In this document: positions 24,368 to 36,956 of the stretch, piece by piece | Layout of the letters: each line of letters opens with the position of its first letter | Position numbering within the stretch: the first letter of the stretch is position 1 | Origin: Diaporthe sp. PMI_573 | Lineage: Eukaryota > Ascomycota > Sordariomycetes > Diaporthales > Diaporthaceae | Assembly: GCA_021399435.1 (NCBI GenBank) | Contig: JAJTUP010000006.1 | Span: forward strand, 620,001 to 684,000 | DNA length: 64,000 nucleotides | Direction of reading: 5' to 3' | Notes under the pieces: generated by a model | Databases searched by the model: none | Told to the model about the DNA's origin: nothing | Seen by the model: only the letters and a program-made list of their open reading frames with translations | Made by a program: the position numbers and the translations under genes

Positions 24368-27270
24368 TCCAGTGCCGCGACGCGGTTCTGGCGTCTGGGA
24401 TTAGGTCGGTATGCAATTGGCATTATTTCCATGCTGGACCGTAGGGTGCAAGCAGTGCGCCAGAGGATCTCTCGTCCGTCCAGCCTGGATGCCATGCCCG
24501 AAGTCGCTCTCGTAAGCAAGTGAACGAGACACACTTCTTCTCCAAGTCAGCATATGCATCCTCGCCCGGATATCAACAGCTCATATACCTTGAACGTGAC
24601 CTTGATGGTGTTCCGCGTTGATACGAATTTCCATCTCGCACATGATGCTTTTTGCCTGCGTCCACGTCCCTTAGCATCGCCTTTGAATGCCCAATACAAT
24701 TCCGCGCCGACACCACTGGAGAGAAGCTCAGTCGAGAACTTCAGCTCTCATAACCAGACAGCTCGCGTAGCTCGTGGTAAAAACTCAGCCACCTCAGACA
24801 ATGGTGGGTGTCAAACAACCTTTTCTGGATACCTCGCCCGCGCAGGTCGGATGATAAGCCTCTCTTTTTCATCTTGAGAATTTCAGGCTCAAATATTCAC
24901 ACTCGTGTTGGTGCTTCTTAAACACTGATGTCTTGGTGACGTGCCGGGTTTTGACACGCCTCTTTGAGTAGATAGGCACCTTGACCCAGACCAGAATTCA
25001 CGTTGAGATCGAGCCCTCTTCGTGGCGGAAGAGAAACAGCCTAATAAATGCAAAAAATGGGGGAAGAGTGGACAGAGGTTTAAATACAGATTTGCTGAAC
25101 TCAACCCCCCAAACAGGATTTTGAGCAAGACGGACGGACAGGTAAGTCAAATCTCAGGGAGCGGTCTCTCATTTTAATACGTAGTTCGCATGCCAGATCC
25201 CTCCATATATAGAGAGGCGATCGACATAATACACGGGTCGAATGTGTATCGTTCGAGTTCAAATGTTCTGCCATTCACATGAAACTACATGCACTGAATC
25301 GTTCACGACGGTCCCAGCAGGACCCTGCAACTTGGATCTGCTCTGTTAAGTACAAAGAGACCGGACGTATCGATACACCGGGCATGTTTTCATCTATCTG
25401 AATGAGATCTGAGAGGACGCCCACTTCTGATTGTGAGACGAGATCCGTCCTCAGCAGCCGCTGGTGTTTCCACAAGGCCACATTGTGCTCCCAATTGTCT
25501 GTAGACCAACTAAGCTTTCCAATTCATTCCACGAATCTGGAGCCTCAAAGGCCATCCCCGATTCATTTAAAAGGCTTGACACTTTGGAACAATATCATCC
25601 ACTCCTTTTGCCGATCCCAATGTTCTTGCACGAATCCCTCGCCAGAAGTTCCAAGGGGTCCGGAGCGTCTGACTACTTGCCAAGACGTTGCTGCGAACTG
25701 TGTGGTAATATATATGTGTGCTCTGAATTTATCCGGAGCCGGCAGTTGTTACTTTTTGGAACAAGCACTCGCATAATTAAGCTTACATTGGAACCTTGTC
25801 AGAGCTGTAGATCTAGACCCCCGCAATCTCTTCCGATTGTACCTCAATAATGGGCCGGAGTATATTCTATATACCTAGTTTGGTACCTCCTTACTGACTA
25901 GTATGCGTGACCGTAGACCTGCGCATCGTACCTTTGATCATAAGATACCAACCCCTCATGCTTTTCTCTCCAATTGGTACTTCACTCGGAACATAGGAAA
26001 TACTCCACTTCTCGTTGCAAACCGGCTGTTGAGCTACCTGGAACTTGAGATACGAGGAAAATGCTGGGCTTTTGCGAACGTGCTCAATTTACTTAACCAG
26101 ACATGACGTGCCTTGGATACCACTTGGTTTATGGAAAGTACGTTGGCCGCCGTTGGCCGCCACAACTGGCGACTTCAATGGTAACCTATAGCTAGTTCCT
26201 GCATTGGCACGGCGCCATGTTGGTCGTCTCCCGTCAGGGGACGCAAAATGTAACCCCTAGCAATAATTTCCATGAGATGTTAATACCTAGGTAACTGAAC
26301 GCCCAGCTCCGGAAGAATACAACTCGGAATGATCATTTCCAGCTTTCACTCACTGCTTGCCCTTTCATCCACCTCGAAAGGTTGACCCACGGATATTCGA
26401 CCATTCGGTCACGGGGCATAAGTCTTAGCACTGAGGTCTCGACCACTCGATCATCACTCATATCGATATTACACGAAGGGTCTAGACCAGTAAGTCATCA
26501 AGAAGCTTCTCCTTCATATCACAAGTTGCACAACTGTGAGGCGAATTCTACACAGAGACAACGTAAATTTCCCTTCTTCGTGCAAAGTCCACGAGCCTCA
26601 GTTCTGCTGCTTTGAGAGTCTACATCCAAATCTCAATATAACAAGCGTCTCATCCTCTTCCTATCAATCTGCACTACTTCAATACATGAATACTGCATAA
26701 GGAGGCTGGCCTCACACACGGACTAGGCGATATGTGACATTAGAGCCCAGACCGCTAGTGGTGGTGTCTGGCAGCAGGCCATGTTGCCAAGATTACAATT
26801 TATGAAACTTTTGCGTGCCTCAGCGAGTGGCTAAAGGCCGATGGAGGAGTATGGATCGCCGTTGATATTGGATAGTTCCGAGTTGGGCCTCCGTTATTAC
26901 CCATAAAGTGAGTGCTGCTTCTCATGTACCCCAAAGACCAATCGGGCCATCTCCTCTTACAGACGCATACCACACGGGCGAGGATCCTCCCTGACATCGC
27001 ATTGTGACACTAATATACTGGTGGATGTATTGTGGCCATCTTATGGACCCCAGTCACACGGGCAACCTCCACTGAACTGCCGGTCCTGTTGTCGATGGGA
27101 AACTCGGAGTATTGGGACCGAAGTCATCGCTAACTTCGGACCTGTGTTCCTGATTGTCGATCTCCTCGTATGCACATCTCGGAGACCCCACATGTAGTAT
27201 CAATTTCGTATAGCTTGTTACGAACTACATTAGTGAGGTAGCGTGGGAGTGCTTGTGGCGACAATCAGTG

Positions 27271-27280
27271 TTATATAAAG
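27271..27280 (+). promoter_or_regulatory. TATA box of the GH6 gene
   Basis: TTATATAAAG about 91-100 bp upstream of the GH6 start codon. Its spacing and match to the TATAAA consensus suit an inducible secreted-enzyme gene. Confidence 0.55.
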
Positions 27281-27370
27281 GCCACAGGGACACCACGGGG
27301 AGCTCCACGATAGCAGCAGGGCAGGAGATTCGACAACTTCCAGCATTTACCGAGTTCAAGCAGAGGCACC

Positions 27371-28995
27371 ATGAAGATCTCAAAAACAGCCATCGTGGTC
27401 TGTGCTACCACAGCACTTGCGGCACCACAGGAGAAACGCCAGTCGGGCTGCTCGTCTGCCGTCACCCTCGATGCCTCGACCAACGTCTTCTCTAAATACA
27501 AGCTCCACGCCAACAACTTCTACCGCGACGAGGTCAACAAAGCCGCTGATGCTATAAGCGATGCGAGCCTGAAAGCTTCCGCCAAGAAGGTTGCCGATGT
27601 GGGCACATTCCTGTGGATGTGAGTTGCGCAAGACCCGGGCGCCGTTGATCAATGAACCAGCGACCTGGCCCCAGCCCACCCAAGACTCGCACATCACTGA
27701 CTTCCACACCAAGCGACTCCATCGCGAACATCGCAAAGGTCGAGCCCGCCATCGCCGACGTCCCCTGCAGCAACATCCTCGGTCTCGTGATCTACGATCT
27801 CCCGGGCCGCGACTGCGCGGCCAAGGCGTCCAACGGCGAGCTAAAGGTCGGAGAGCTCAACAGGTACAAGACCGAGTACATCGACCCGATCGTCAAGATC
27901 CTCAAGGCGCACTCCAACACGGCCTTCGCGCTCGTAATCGAGCCGGACTCGCTGCCCAACCTCGTCACCAACTCGGACCTGTCGACGTGCCAGCAGTCGG
28001 CCCAGGGCTACCGCGACGGCGTCGCCTACGCCATCAAGCAGCTCAACCTGCCCAACGTCGTCATGTACATCGACGCGGGCCACGGCGGCTGGCTCGGCTG
28101 GAACGACAACCTCAACCCCGGCGCCAAGGAGCTCGCCAACGCCTACAAGGCCGGCGGCAGCCCCAAGCAGTTCCGTGGTTTCGCCACCAACGTGGCCGGC
28201 TGGAACGCCTGGAACCAGTCCCCTGGCGAGTTCTCCAGTGCCCCTGATGCCCAGTACAACAAGTGCCAGAACGAGAAGATCTATGTCGAGTACGTTGCTT
28301 TCCACACCCAGGGACCCCCTTGTTATGATTCGAGAGACTCGAAACTTGGAAGTGGTCATCAACGGGCATGAGTAGGTTGCGGTAGTTACTAACCAGAAAA
28401 CTGTACAGCACCTTCGCGCCTCTCCTGAAGCAGAACGGCATGCCCAACCACGCCATCGTCGACACCGGCCGCAACGCTGTTACTGGCCTCCGCGCTGAGT
28501 GTAAGTAGCGCAGTGTATTGGATTTTGATTTCGCAAACGGTTGGCTGATCAATCCCAGGGGGTGACTGGTGCAACGTCAATGGCGCCGGCTTCGGTGTGC
28601 GACCCTCTGGCAGCACTGGTGATGAACTTGCCGACGCGTTTGTGTGGGTCAAGCCCGGTGGTGAGTCGGATGGCACCAGCGACACGAGTGCGACTCGGTA
28701 CGACAGCTTCTGCGGGCGTTCGGATGGTAAGTTCCCCACCAATGCACGTTCTGGGTGCGGAACATCGGATCACTGACACGGAGACAACAGCCTTCAAGCC
28801 ATCTCCTGAGGCTGGAACATGGAACCAGGCCTAGTAAGTGCCCCAATCTCCCTCTCCCGGTCTGGTGCCCCTCTTGAGGTTGAACTGCATACCACCAAGA
28901 GCTATATCGAAAGATATCACACGGTCATATCTCAGAATACTGACACTATATGTAGCTTCGAGATGCTGGTCAAGAACGCTAAGCCGGCCTTCTAA
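27371..28995 (+). CDS. Glycoside hydrolase family 6 (cellobiohydrolase II-type cellulase), no CBM
   Basis: Six exons (27371-27618, 27714-28289, 28409-28500, 28559-28726, 28791-28833, 28956-28995) join in phase to 388 residues. A signal peptide (MKISKTAIVVCATTALAAP) and a dibasic KR site start the protein. The GH6 body has YDLPGRDCAAKASNGE with the acid catalyst region, FALVIEPDSLPNLVTN, VMYIDAGHGGWLGW, GLRAEWGDWCNVNGAGFG and WVKPGGESDGTSD. GH6 enzymes cut beta-1,4-glucan with inversion, and CBHII works from the non-reducing chain end. There is no cellulose-binding module or Ser/Thr linker at either end. Whether it is an exo- or endo-enzyme depends on active-site loops not judged here. It is the left member of a tandem pair of secreted hydrolases. 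Confidence 0.93.
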
Positions 28996-30204
28996 GGCTC
29001 GATCCAACGTTGAGCTCTGGCAGGGCACTACACCTAGTAGCTCTGGTCAAGATATGGCGGTCCCGACTCGCAAGGCGCATTTCCTTTCACACCAGAAAGA
29101 AACCTCATCATTTATGGGATCGACTTCAAGTGTACATACGTCCCCGATGAAATATCAATATTGCAAGCAAAACATGACTGAGAGCTTTGGAATGTCCTGC
29201 AGTAGGCTTTGACTCTGGTCTAAAAAAACGGTTCTCAACTCCTTCAACTGACTTGACTCCCAAGACATCAAGTAGTTGTAGGGTCTGAGGCGGGAGTGAA
29301 CACTTCAACTAGATATTTGCTGCGATGAAGAAGGTCACACTTGACCTCGCGCCGTTGCTGAAGTACCTGAGCACCACACAAGCCCTACGGCCGACTATAG
29401 CCAACCGACATTGTTGCCTCGTGGTAAGACCTGAATTCTTTGGGGCGAGCAATGGTGCCACAGATGCAAAACATCCCACTGCGTTGAAAATAATAACAGG
29501 CTTCAGTTCGGACATTGATCCTTCTGTTTATAAAAGAAGAAAAAAGGTACATAAGGGAGTGGGGAAGCGGGAAAAAAAGAGGTGCTTCTGAAGAAGCCAA
29601 TACTAGCGATGAGCCGCCCACCCACAAGGTGCACTTCACCAGAGCTGCCGGTTTCGAAGTACATTTTGCAGATTTGCACCTACACAACATACCGCTACGC
29701 CATCCCTCCATGCTAGGGTCGTTGCCTACTGTTTGAAATTGCCAACCCATATAGATGAATCAAGTTTAGTGTGGCATAGGCCCCTCCCTTCCCAGGTGGG
29801 CTATGTTTTCCCCCTGGTCGACACCAAAGACAGGTGAATGTTACTTGTGAAAAGCCACAGAAGAGGATGATCAGTGACTGGTGCATCCGAAGAATCGACA
29901 CCCAAAACAAAACGACTGGCACAAACACTACCCACTGACCTTCCCTGGATCTGCCAAACGTCTCTCAGATATCTAAGCGGTCAGCTCGTAACCAACAACA
30001 CTACGTCGCGTTCAGAGTTGGCTCCATTGCGTGCCTTCCTGGGTAAGTCAACCGTTTGCACACTGTCGCTGCTGGGACTGGGGATTTTCGATCGTTTATT
30101 TTCCATCTTCATTGAAATAGCAAGATGCTGATCGAACCCAGGCTCTCTCCGTCCTCTTGGCCACCGTTCTTTCGCTGTCCTAGAACACAGGAACTGCTGC
30201 CGAC
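28996..30204. other. Intergenic between GH6 and sedolisin genes
   Basis: 1.2 kb, holding the 3' flank of GH6 and the promoter of the sedolisin gene. No other coding sequence is supported. Confidence 0.5.
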
Positions 30205-32142
30205 ATGTGTTTCCTGCACATAACCACTTTACTTCTGGCACTTGCATCCACTGCGGTGTTCTCTCCAGCTTGGAAACGCCATAATGCTCAGGAGAGGTCT
30301 GTCGTTGTTGAGAGCCTCTCATCCCCTCCACTGGGCTGGGTGAAGGATGAAACCCTGCAGGTGGGCAAGGAGGGCACCAAGATCCGACTTCGCATGCACC
30401 TTGTCTATCAGGACATGGATAAATTCCACGAAATTGCATTGAACGTGAGTCCAAAATTCGTACTTGCCTTTCAGACTGCGAACAGAGTTGACGAGCCCGA
30501 ATTCAGATCGCAACACCAGGCCACCATCAGTATGGCTCCCACATGTCACAGAAAGTCATCGACGAGATCATTTCCCCGCGAGATGAATCTGGAAACATGG
30601 TCATGGCCTGGCTCGAGAGGGCTGGCCTTGGTGGAAACGCTACATACACGACCCGTGGAGACTCTATTATCGTCGAGGCCAGCATCGCCAAGGTTGAGGA
30701 GCTGCTGGATGCAGAGTACAATGCTTACCGCAACACGGCAACCAACGAGGTCGTCGTCCGAACCTTGAAGTTCAGTCTCCCCAGTGCTCTTAAGAGCCAC
30801 CTCGACATGGTCCAGCCGACAACCTTCTTCGGCTTCCGCCCTTACAAATCCAACATCTCAGGTCTCCGCCCTCTGAAACATGCGACCGCAAACACCCACA
30901 TACAGTCGATGAACGCGGTCAAGGGCTGCTCGCACATCATCAACCCCACTTGCCTGGCCAACCTCTACAGTTTCAAATCGGCCAAGAACTACACCACAGG
31001 GCTCCTAGGCATAGCCGGCTTCCTCGAGGAATACGCCGCACCCTCCGACCTGGAGACCTTCCTGTCCAAGCACAGAGTAAGAGGAAGTGACGAATTAAAG
31101 TCCTTCGCCTGCGTCGAAGTTAACAACGGCTCCTGCCCGACGGGCGCTACGCAAGCAGGTAGCGAAGCGAGCCTAGACGTACAGTACGCCCGCGGCATCG
31201 CCGGGTCCGTCCCGATAACTTACTACAGCACGGCCGGGCGGGGTGAGTGGACTGGCGACCCGGACCAACGAAACACCAACGAGCCCTTCCTAGAGTTCCT
31301 CGAGTACCTTCTCGGGCTGGACTGCGATGATCTGCCCAACACGCTGTCCATCTCGTACGGCGATTTCCAGCAGACCGTCCCAGACAAGTACGCCACCCAC
31401 GTGTGCGACCTCTTCAGCCAGCTAGGCGCGCGCGGCGTCTCGGTGCTTGTCGCGAGCGGTGATAGTGGTGTTGGAGGACCGGGGGATTGCAGCACCGATG
31501 GTGAGGTCAAGCAGTTTGCGACGACGTTCCCTGCGTCATGCCCTGTGAGTAGCGCCCAACGATGCTTCAAATCTTCTCCGTGTCCAAGACAGCTTGATGA
31601 CTAACAGTGGATTCCTGCAGTGGGTGACAGTCGTCGGCGGCACGACCAGCACAGCCCCAGAGAGCGCATGGCCCCATTCTGGAGGCGGCTTCTCCTCCCT
31701 CTTCCCGCAGCCGAGCTACCAGGCCGCCGCCGTCAAGTCCTGGCTCGCCTCGGGCACGGCCGACTCGGTGTCGGCTTACTTCAACGCGTCAGGCCGCGCG
31801 TACCCAGACGTGGCAGCGCAGGCAGAGGGCTTTGTTGTTGTCGTCGGCGGCGTCACGATGCTCATCGACGGCACGAGCGCCGCGGCGCCCACTTTTGCGT
31901 CCATCATCCAACTGGTCAACAGCGACCGCATCGAGAAGGGAAAGGCTGGTCTGGGCTTTCTGAACCCCTGGCTGTATTTTAATGCGACTTCTGCCCTGAC
32001 TGATGTCAAGTCGGGAAATATCACTGGCTGTCCTGGTCAAATAGCTGAGGCTGGGTTTGAGGCGGTCTCTGGATGGGACCCGACGACGGGCCTGGGAACG
32101 CCGGTATTCACCTCGCTGCTTGCACTGTCCAACAAGACTTAG
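30205..32142 (+). CDS. Sedolisin family (S53) secreted acid protease / tripeptidyl-peptidase
   Basis: Exons 30205-30444, 30507-31544 and 31621-32142 give 599 residues; introns are 62 and 76 nt. A signal peptide precedes a pro-domain of about 200 residues (IATPGHHQYGSHMSQ is its conserved piece). The mature S53 domain carries the catalytic Glu300 and Asp304 in GSEASLDVQY, the oxyanion Asp399 in VASGDSGVGG and the catalytic Ser512 in DGTSAAAPTFA. GWDPTTGLGTP near the end is the calcium-binding block. Sedolisins work at acid pH and many fungal ones release tripeptides from the N-terminus. All key residues are present, so it should be active after pro-domain removal. It lies about 1.2 kb downstream of the GH6 cellulase, in the same direction. 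Confidence 0.93.
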
Positions 32143-33797
32143 ACGCAAACTCGAGATTTTGAAGGAAAGCAATGGACGAAGTCTATGGGACGTTCAAGTA
32201 GATGCGGCAGTACTTGCTTCCGTTGAAGCTCAATTGCATTTTGCGAATTCTAAGTGACTCGAACTTTCGAATCCTCTTGGATTGGATAAGCGTTGCGATG
32301 AAGAAACAATTTTGATCCCACGTCCTAGCCACCGGGAACCACAACCTTGAAATGAAGCCAGTCGATTCAGCCAAGCCGTCAGGAATAGGGTCAGGCCGTG
32401 TAGCACAGCATCTCATATCAAGCAGAAGAATCGCCTCGCAACAGAACGGAAATTTAACAGATGAAGGTTGGCAGAAGAGAGACTAAAGAGGAAGGGTTTC
32501 AATATTATAGTTACTCGTTGATGAATGTTGTGCTGCTAATCATTCAGCTTGAGAGCTCTTTGTGCAAAGTTTGTATTCCTTGTCCTATCAGAGCAGACAA
32601 TTCAATTCAATTCGACCTAGAAAAATGACAGTGCAAGAAACCAAAACCAAAAATGCGGAGAAATGCCAGTTATTTGTGGATAACTGAACCATTGCATAAG
32701 GCCAGTACCAGAGACCGTGGACATCAAATGCGGCGGGGGGTCGCTCTGTGGTGGTCCAAAGGGGCAGCATGAGGTGGTCCATGCTGCCCCAGGCCGGCAC
32801 TCAAATGCAGCAGATCTGCCAGTGGATGAATTGGTGGACCTGTGACAAACACACACACAAGCACTCACGCAAACAGCAAGCCACCTTGTTTCCAGCCAGA
32901 CCAGCCACAAACTCTGTCGCAACGGCGCTTTCGTTTTGGCAGGATTTTTCAATCCTGCTGGCCTTCACCGATTTCGAGATCCATTCCAATCCATCCCAAT
33001 CCATCAGCCAGCCAAACAATATCAGTTGTTTGCTCTGTTTACTCCTTCACCTGTTGTGAAAGTTGTGAAAGGCTAGAGCAAAGTGGAACTGGCCCCACCC
33101 TAGAGCCCAGTGCCTTCCAAGGTTAATTGCAGGTGCTGTAGGTAGGGAGCACACACACACCTTCATCATAGGGCAGAGTGAGGGGGCGCGGCTGGCAGAG
33201 CACCCAGCCAGAACCGGCAAGGACTGCCAGGGCACACAAGTCCGTTCACAGAGTGGCCAGAAGTCCAGACCCAGACCGAGACCGAATTCTTGAGTAGCTT
33301 GGTTTGGCCTAGTGGGGCCGGCGCATCACCTCCGTCCCTGTCTCTTGCATTTCTTTTTGCGACACCCTTTTCGGAGCTTCACCCTTCCATCCTCCTCACC
33401 CGCCCGCCCAGCCAACAACCTCCACCCTGCACCTGCACCTGTTGCATCTTGCCTTTGTTCATCAGGTCGGGCCGCTCAGTTTCTCCTCCACAAACGACTG
33501 GCTTGTTGGGCCCTCTTGTCATTGTCTCCCAGCTGATGCAGCGACTCGACAAGCCCTGAGAACTCAACTTGGACCGAGTCTTGTTCGCCTCTGCGCACAC
33601 ACGCACGTACGCACGCGCTATCCATCAACCAGCCCCGTTTCTCCTTGGCCCGCGTCCACAACGACAGAAAACTCTGAGACGGCGTCTGCCTTTGGGGTCC
33701 TGACAGACAGTTCCCCCCTCGACCTTTCATCATCTACTACGAATCAACACCTGCACGATCTGGTCTCAGAAACAAGCCCCTGCTCCAAACCCCCAAG
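32143..33797. other. Intergenic and CT-rich leader of the KH gene
   Basis: The right half (33300-33797) is strongly C/T-rich with CA repeats, typical of a constitutive fungal promoter and long 5' UTR. The left half shows no gene. Confidence 0.5.
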
Positions 33798-35743
33798 ATG
33801 GCGGGTGCGACACCAGACATCCAGCAGATTCTCGAGCAGTTGCGTGGTAAGCACTCCCTGACCACCCCGTCATCTCCCTCTCCCTCTCCCTCATCTCCCT
33901 AATTCGGTCAACCTCGACTGACTCACGTCTTACCTCAACCTTTAGCTACTCAACAGAGACCTGCGACAACCACCCCAACTCAAGGCCAGCATGGTCCTCC
34001 TGGCCCTTCCTACCCTCCTGCCCAGGGCTATGCCATGCCACCAGGTGCCCCTCCCACACAGCAGAACAACTACCCACCTCCTGGTGCCTACGGCTATCCT
34101 CAGCCCTCGTCGAGTGGAACTGTCGACCTCAGCGCCATCAAGCCCGTGAACTCGGGCACCGTGAGCATTCAAGACGCCATAGCAAAGGCAAAGGCCGTCG
34201 CTGCCGCCAACAACCTCGCGCCCTACGAGCGGCCCCCTGTCTATGCTGGGAACGACGGTCGTCGCCGGTCGCGTTCGAGATCCCCTCCCCGCCGCGAGGC
34301 TTTCCACGAGAACTACAATCCCTATAGAGATGAGCGTCGCGCTGATCGTGGTGGTCGCGACCACGGACGCGAGAGGTCATATTCCCCCCAGCGTGGTCGT
34401 CAGGGTGCCTTCTCTCCTCGAGGATCCAATCCGGCACGCCAACGCTCCCCCCTCCGCGGAGAGGATGACAGCTCGTCAGAAACGATGCAGATTGAGGCAA
34501 GCCTCGTCGGACTCATCATCGGGAGGCAGGGAGAGAACCTGCGACGTGTCGAGGGCGAGACAAAGTGTCGGGTCCAGTTCCTGGCCCCAAATAGCGGTGA
34601 CGACAAGTTCCGGCAGTGCAAGATCACAGGCCCTCGCGCGAGGAGGGCGGAAGCGAAGACTGCCATCAACCGGATCATCGACGACAGTGGCATGGGCGCC
34701 ATCGCCCGAGCTGGTTTGGATAGAGGCGATAGAGGCCAACCACGTCCCCCTCCGACTGTTGACCCCACCAGCGGCCAGATAAACCTAAAGGATGGAGAAG
34801 AGTGCTTGCAGATTATGGTACCTGATCGCACTGTTGGTCTCATCATCGGACGAGGTGGCGAGACGATTCGTGATCTTCAGGAGCGGAGCGGCTGCCACGT
34901 CAATATCGTTGGCGAGTCTAAGAGTGTCAACGGGCTCCGCCCGGTCAACCTCATTGGCCCTTACGCCGCTGCCGCCCAGGCCAAGGACCTCATCATGGAG
35001 ATTGTGGACAGCGACAGCAGGAATGGAAACTCCGCCGGCGGTGGTGGCGGCGGCGGCGGCGGCGGCAACCAACAGCAAGGCCGACCCAACCAGCGGGATA
35101 ACAACCACGACAAGACTAATGATGCGATCTTTGTTCCGAACGAGGCCGTTGGTATGATCATCGGGAAAGGTGGCGAGACCATTCGTGAGATGCAGAATCA
35201 GACTGGCTGCAAGATCAACGTCTCACAGCAACCTGCGCCTGGTGAGGCTGAGCGAGAGATCGAGCTTGTTGGGAGCCGGGACGCAATCGAGCGGGCCAAG
35301 CGGGCCATCGAGGACAAAGTCGAAGCAGTTGTAAGTTTCCTGACTCGTGACATGACGTGCACGCTCTATCTAACACCGGACCCAGAGACAGAAGAGCAAC
35401 GGCGGTGGCGGCGGCGGTGGTGGTGGAGGAGGACGAGGTCGTGCCCAGCACCGCGACTACGATAATCCGAACTATGGGCAGCCGCCTTCTAACAACCAGC
35501 AGTCACGGGCACCTGCGGCTCAGGCAGGCGCTGACGGCCAAGCTGACCCCTATGCAGCCTGTGAGTATTCACAATCCCCCATGCCCTTGCTTCAGTCCAC
35601 GTTGTGATGATGCGAGCAAACCACTGACGAACCGGGCAGATGGCGGCTACCAGAACTACCTGGCCCTATGGTACCAGTCCCTCGCTGCACAGCAAGCTGC
35701 TGTAGGCCAGGGCGACGCCTCCAAGCCACCCGGCACATCGTAA
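33798..35743 (+). CDS. Triple KH-domain RNA-binding protein (FUBP/KSRP-like)
   Basis: Four exons (33798-33846, 33946-35330, 35386-35560, 35640-35743) encode 570 residues. A Pro/Gln-rich N-terminus is followed by an SR-like stretch (RRRSRSRSPPRRE) with RGG-type sequence. Three KH domains carry intact GxxG loops: GLIIGRQGENLRR, GLIIGRGGETIRD and GMIIGKGGETIRE. Two poly-Gly runs separate or follow the KH domains. The tail is Gln/Tyr-rich and ends near NYLALWYQSLAAQQAA, like the Tyr-rich motifs of FUBP proteins. KH domains bind single-stranded RNA or DNA; this group acts in transcription control, splicing and mRNA stability. Intron 1 follows only 16 codons and contains a CTCCCT tract. Highly regular and surely functional. 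Confidence 0.9.
33874..33892 (+). repeat. CTCCCT tract in KH-gene intron 1
   Basis: Three tandem CTCCCT units within the first intron (33847-33945), a pyrimidine tract that could serve splicing. Confidence 0.7.
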
Positions 35744-36956
35744 CCGGCCATGCGCGAGAGACGCGGCCAACTGCGTGAACGTCTTCTGCGGAGAGATTGA
35801 CCCGACTTGAACCACTGCATCGCTGTTGACTGACATGGCGGCTGTCCGTCTAACCGCATCCTGATGAAGCTGAAGCTGTCCCATGCCAGAGATGCACATC
35901 TTTTTTGAGATCCGTCCAGCTCCATCTCTATACCCCGACTTTTCTTCCGCCTTCCATTGTTTGAGCACATCATCTTCTTGGCGCCACGGTCTCCGCCGAG
36001 AAATCTGCCTTACAAAACAGGGTCTCCCTTCCCTGTGGGCCGATCTGACATTCCCGTCGACTCCTGACAAAGGCCTGTGAGGCAAGTGGTGTCGCACCTC
36101 GCGGCTTCGATTGATTTGACACTTCTTCATGAGATGCCACTTGATCGTAGTCCTGACAGCGGCTTGACTTCCTTCTGGGCCATGGTTCGCAAAACTGCAC
36201 GGACGAAAATCTTTTGAGCTTGCTGCGCTTGATGTGCCTGGTCTGACGTCGTCTGGACATCCATGAAAGGTTCAGCTTCGTCGCCCAACTTTGATACCAC
36301 CGCCAGACTGCTCCTCATCCCGGGGTTCTCTCGAGGGCAGCTGCAGCAACCCGAGCGCGATTTCATTCTGACTGCAGGCGTTCATTCCTTCAGCATTTGT
36401 CGTTCATGCTCTGCGACTTGAAACTCAAGTAAGCTTGCATCTGACATTTACGGTTGGTGATGGTAGAGAGTCGTGACACGACGTCTTGCGGCCCTTGAAG
36501 TGCGTCCATGAAGAGAGGGCACCTGACTTCTACCTGCTGCTCATGCGTCTTCGCCCACACATGGTCACACAGTCTTGACTCGGGCATGGTCATTCTCTTT
36601 TCAGCACTACTTTCCATAACGCTATCTTATTAGTGAGTATAATGAGGGGAACACCTGGTCAGGTCAGGATAGGCCACTGCTGGCCCAAGGTCTGCGGTAG
36701 GGCAAAGGAGACGCAGTCGAACGGCACAGCAAACCACTGCGAACTTGTAAAATATAATATTATGAATTTTTGACACGACCCTGACTCAATGGATTCTGTC
36801 GTGAGTTGTTGGGATGTTTCCTTGTATTCTCAATCGGTCTCCGCCGAAGGAGTTGGCATACCTCACCTCCCAGAAAAGCCGCCGCAATGCGTCTCCTCCA
36901 CTGCCACTCGTGCGCGTTCGTACTTCACCGCTCAAACCCATGAACGCGAACCTTCA
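35744..36956. other. Intergenic, 3' flanks of KH and coiled-coil genes
   Basis: 1.2 kb between convergent genes. The first several hundred bases probably include the long 3' UTR of the KH gene. No gene seen. Confidence 0.5.

Larger units (their letters stand above)
22729..27370. other. 4.6-kb gene-poor stretch
   Basis: The longest region without a supported gene. It is richer in A/T than the flanking genes, especially 24.5-27.2 kb. It holds the promoter of the UNC93-like gene on the left and that of the GH6 gene on the right. Only short, unrelated frames occur. I found no terminal repeats, transposase motifs or RNA genes. It could hide a decayed element or a long non-coding transcript, but nothing seen proves either. 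Confidence 0.5.

Noticed and set aside
25402..25850. Two overlapping ~125-codon plus-strand frames
   Set aside because: Short, overlapping in different frames, no conserved motif beyond a chance Cys pair.
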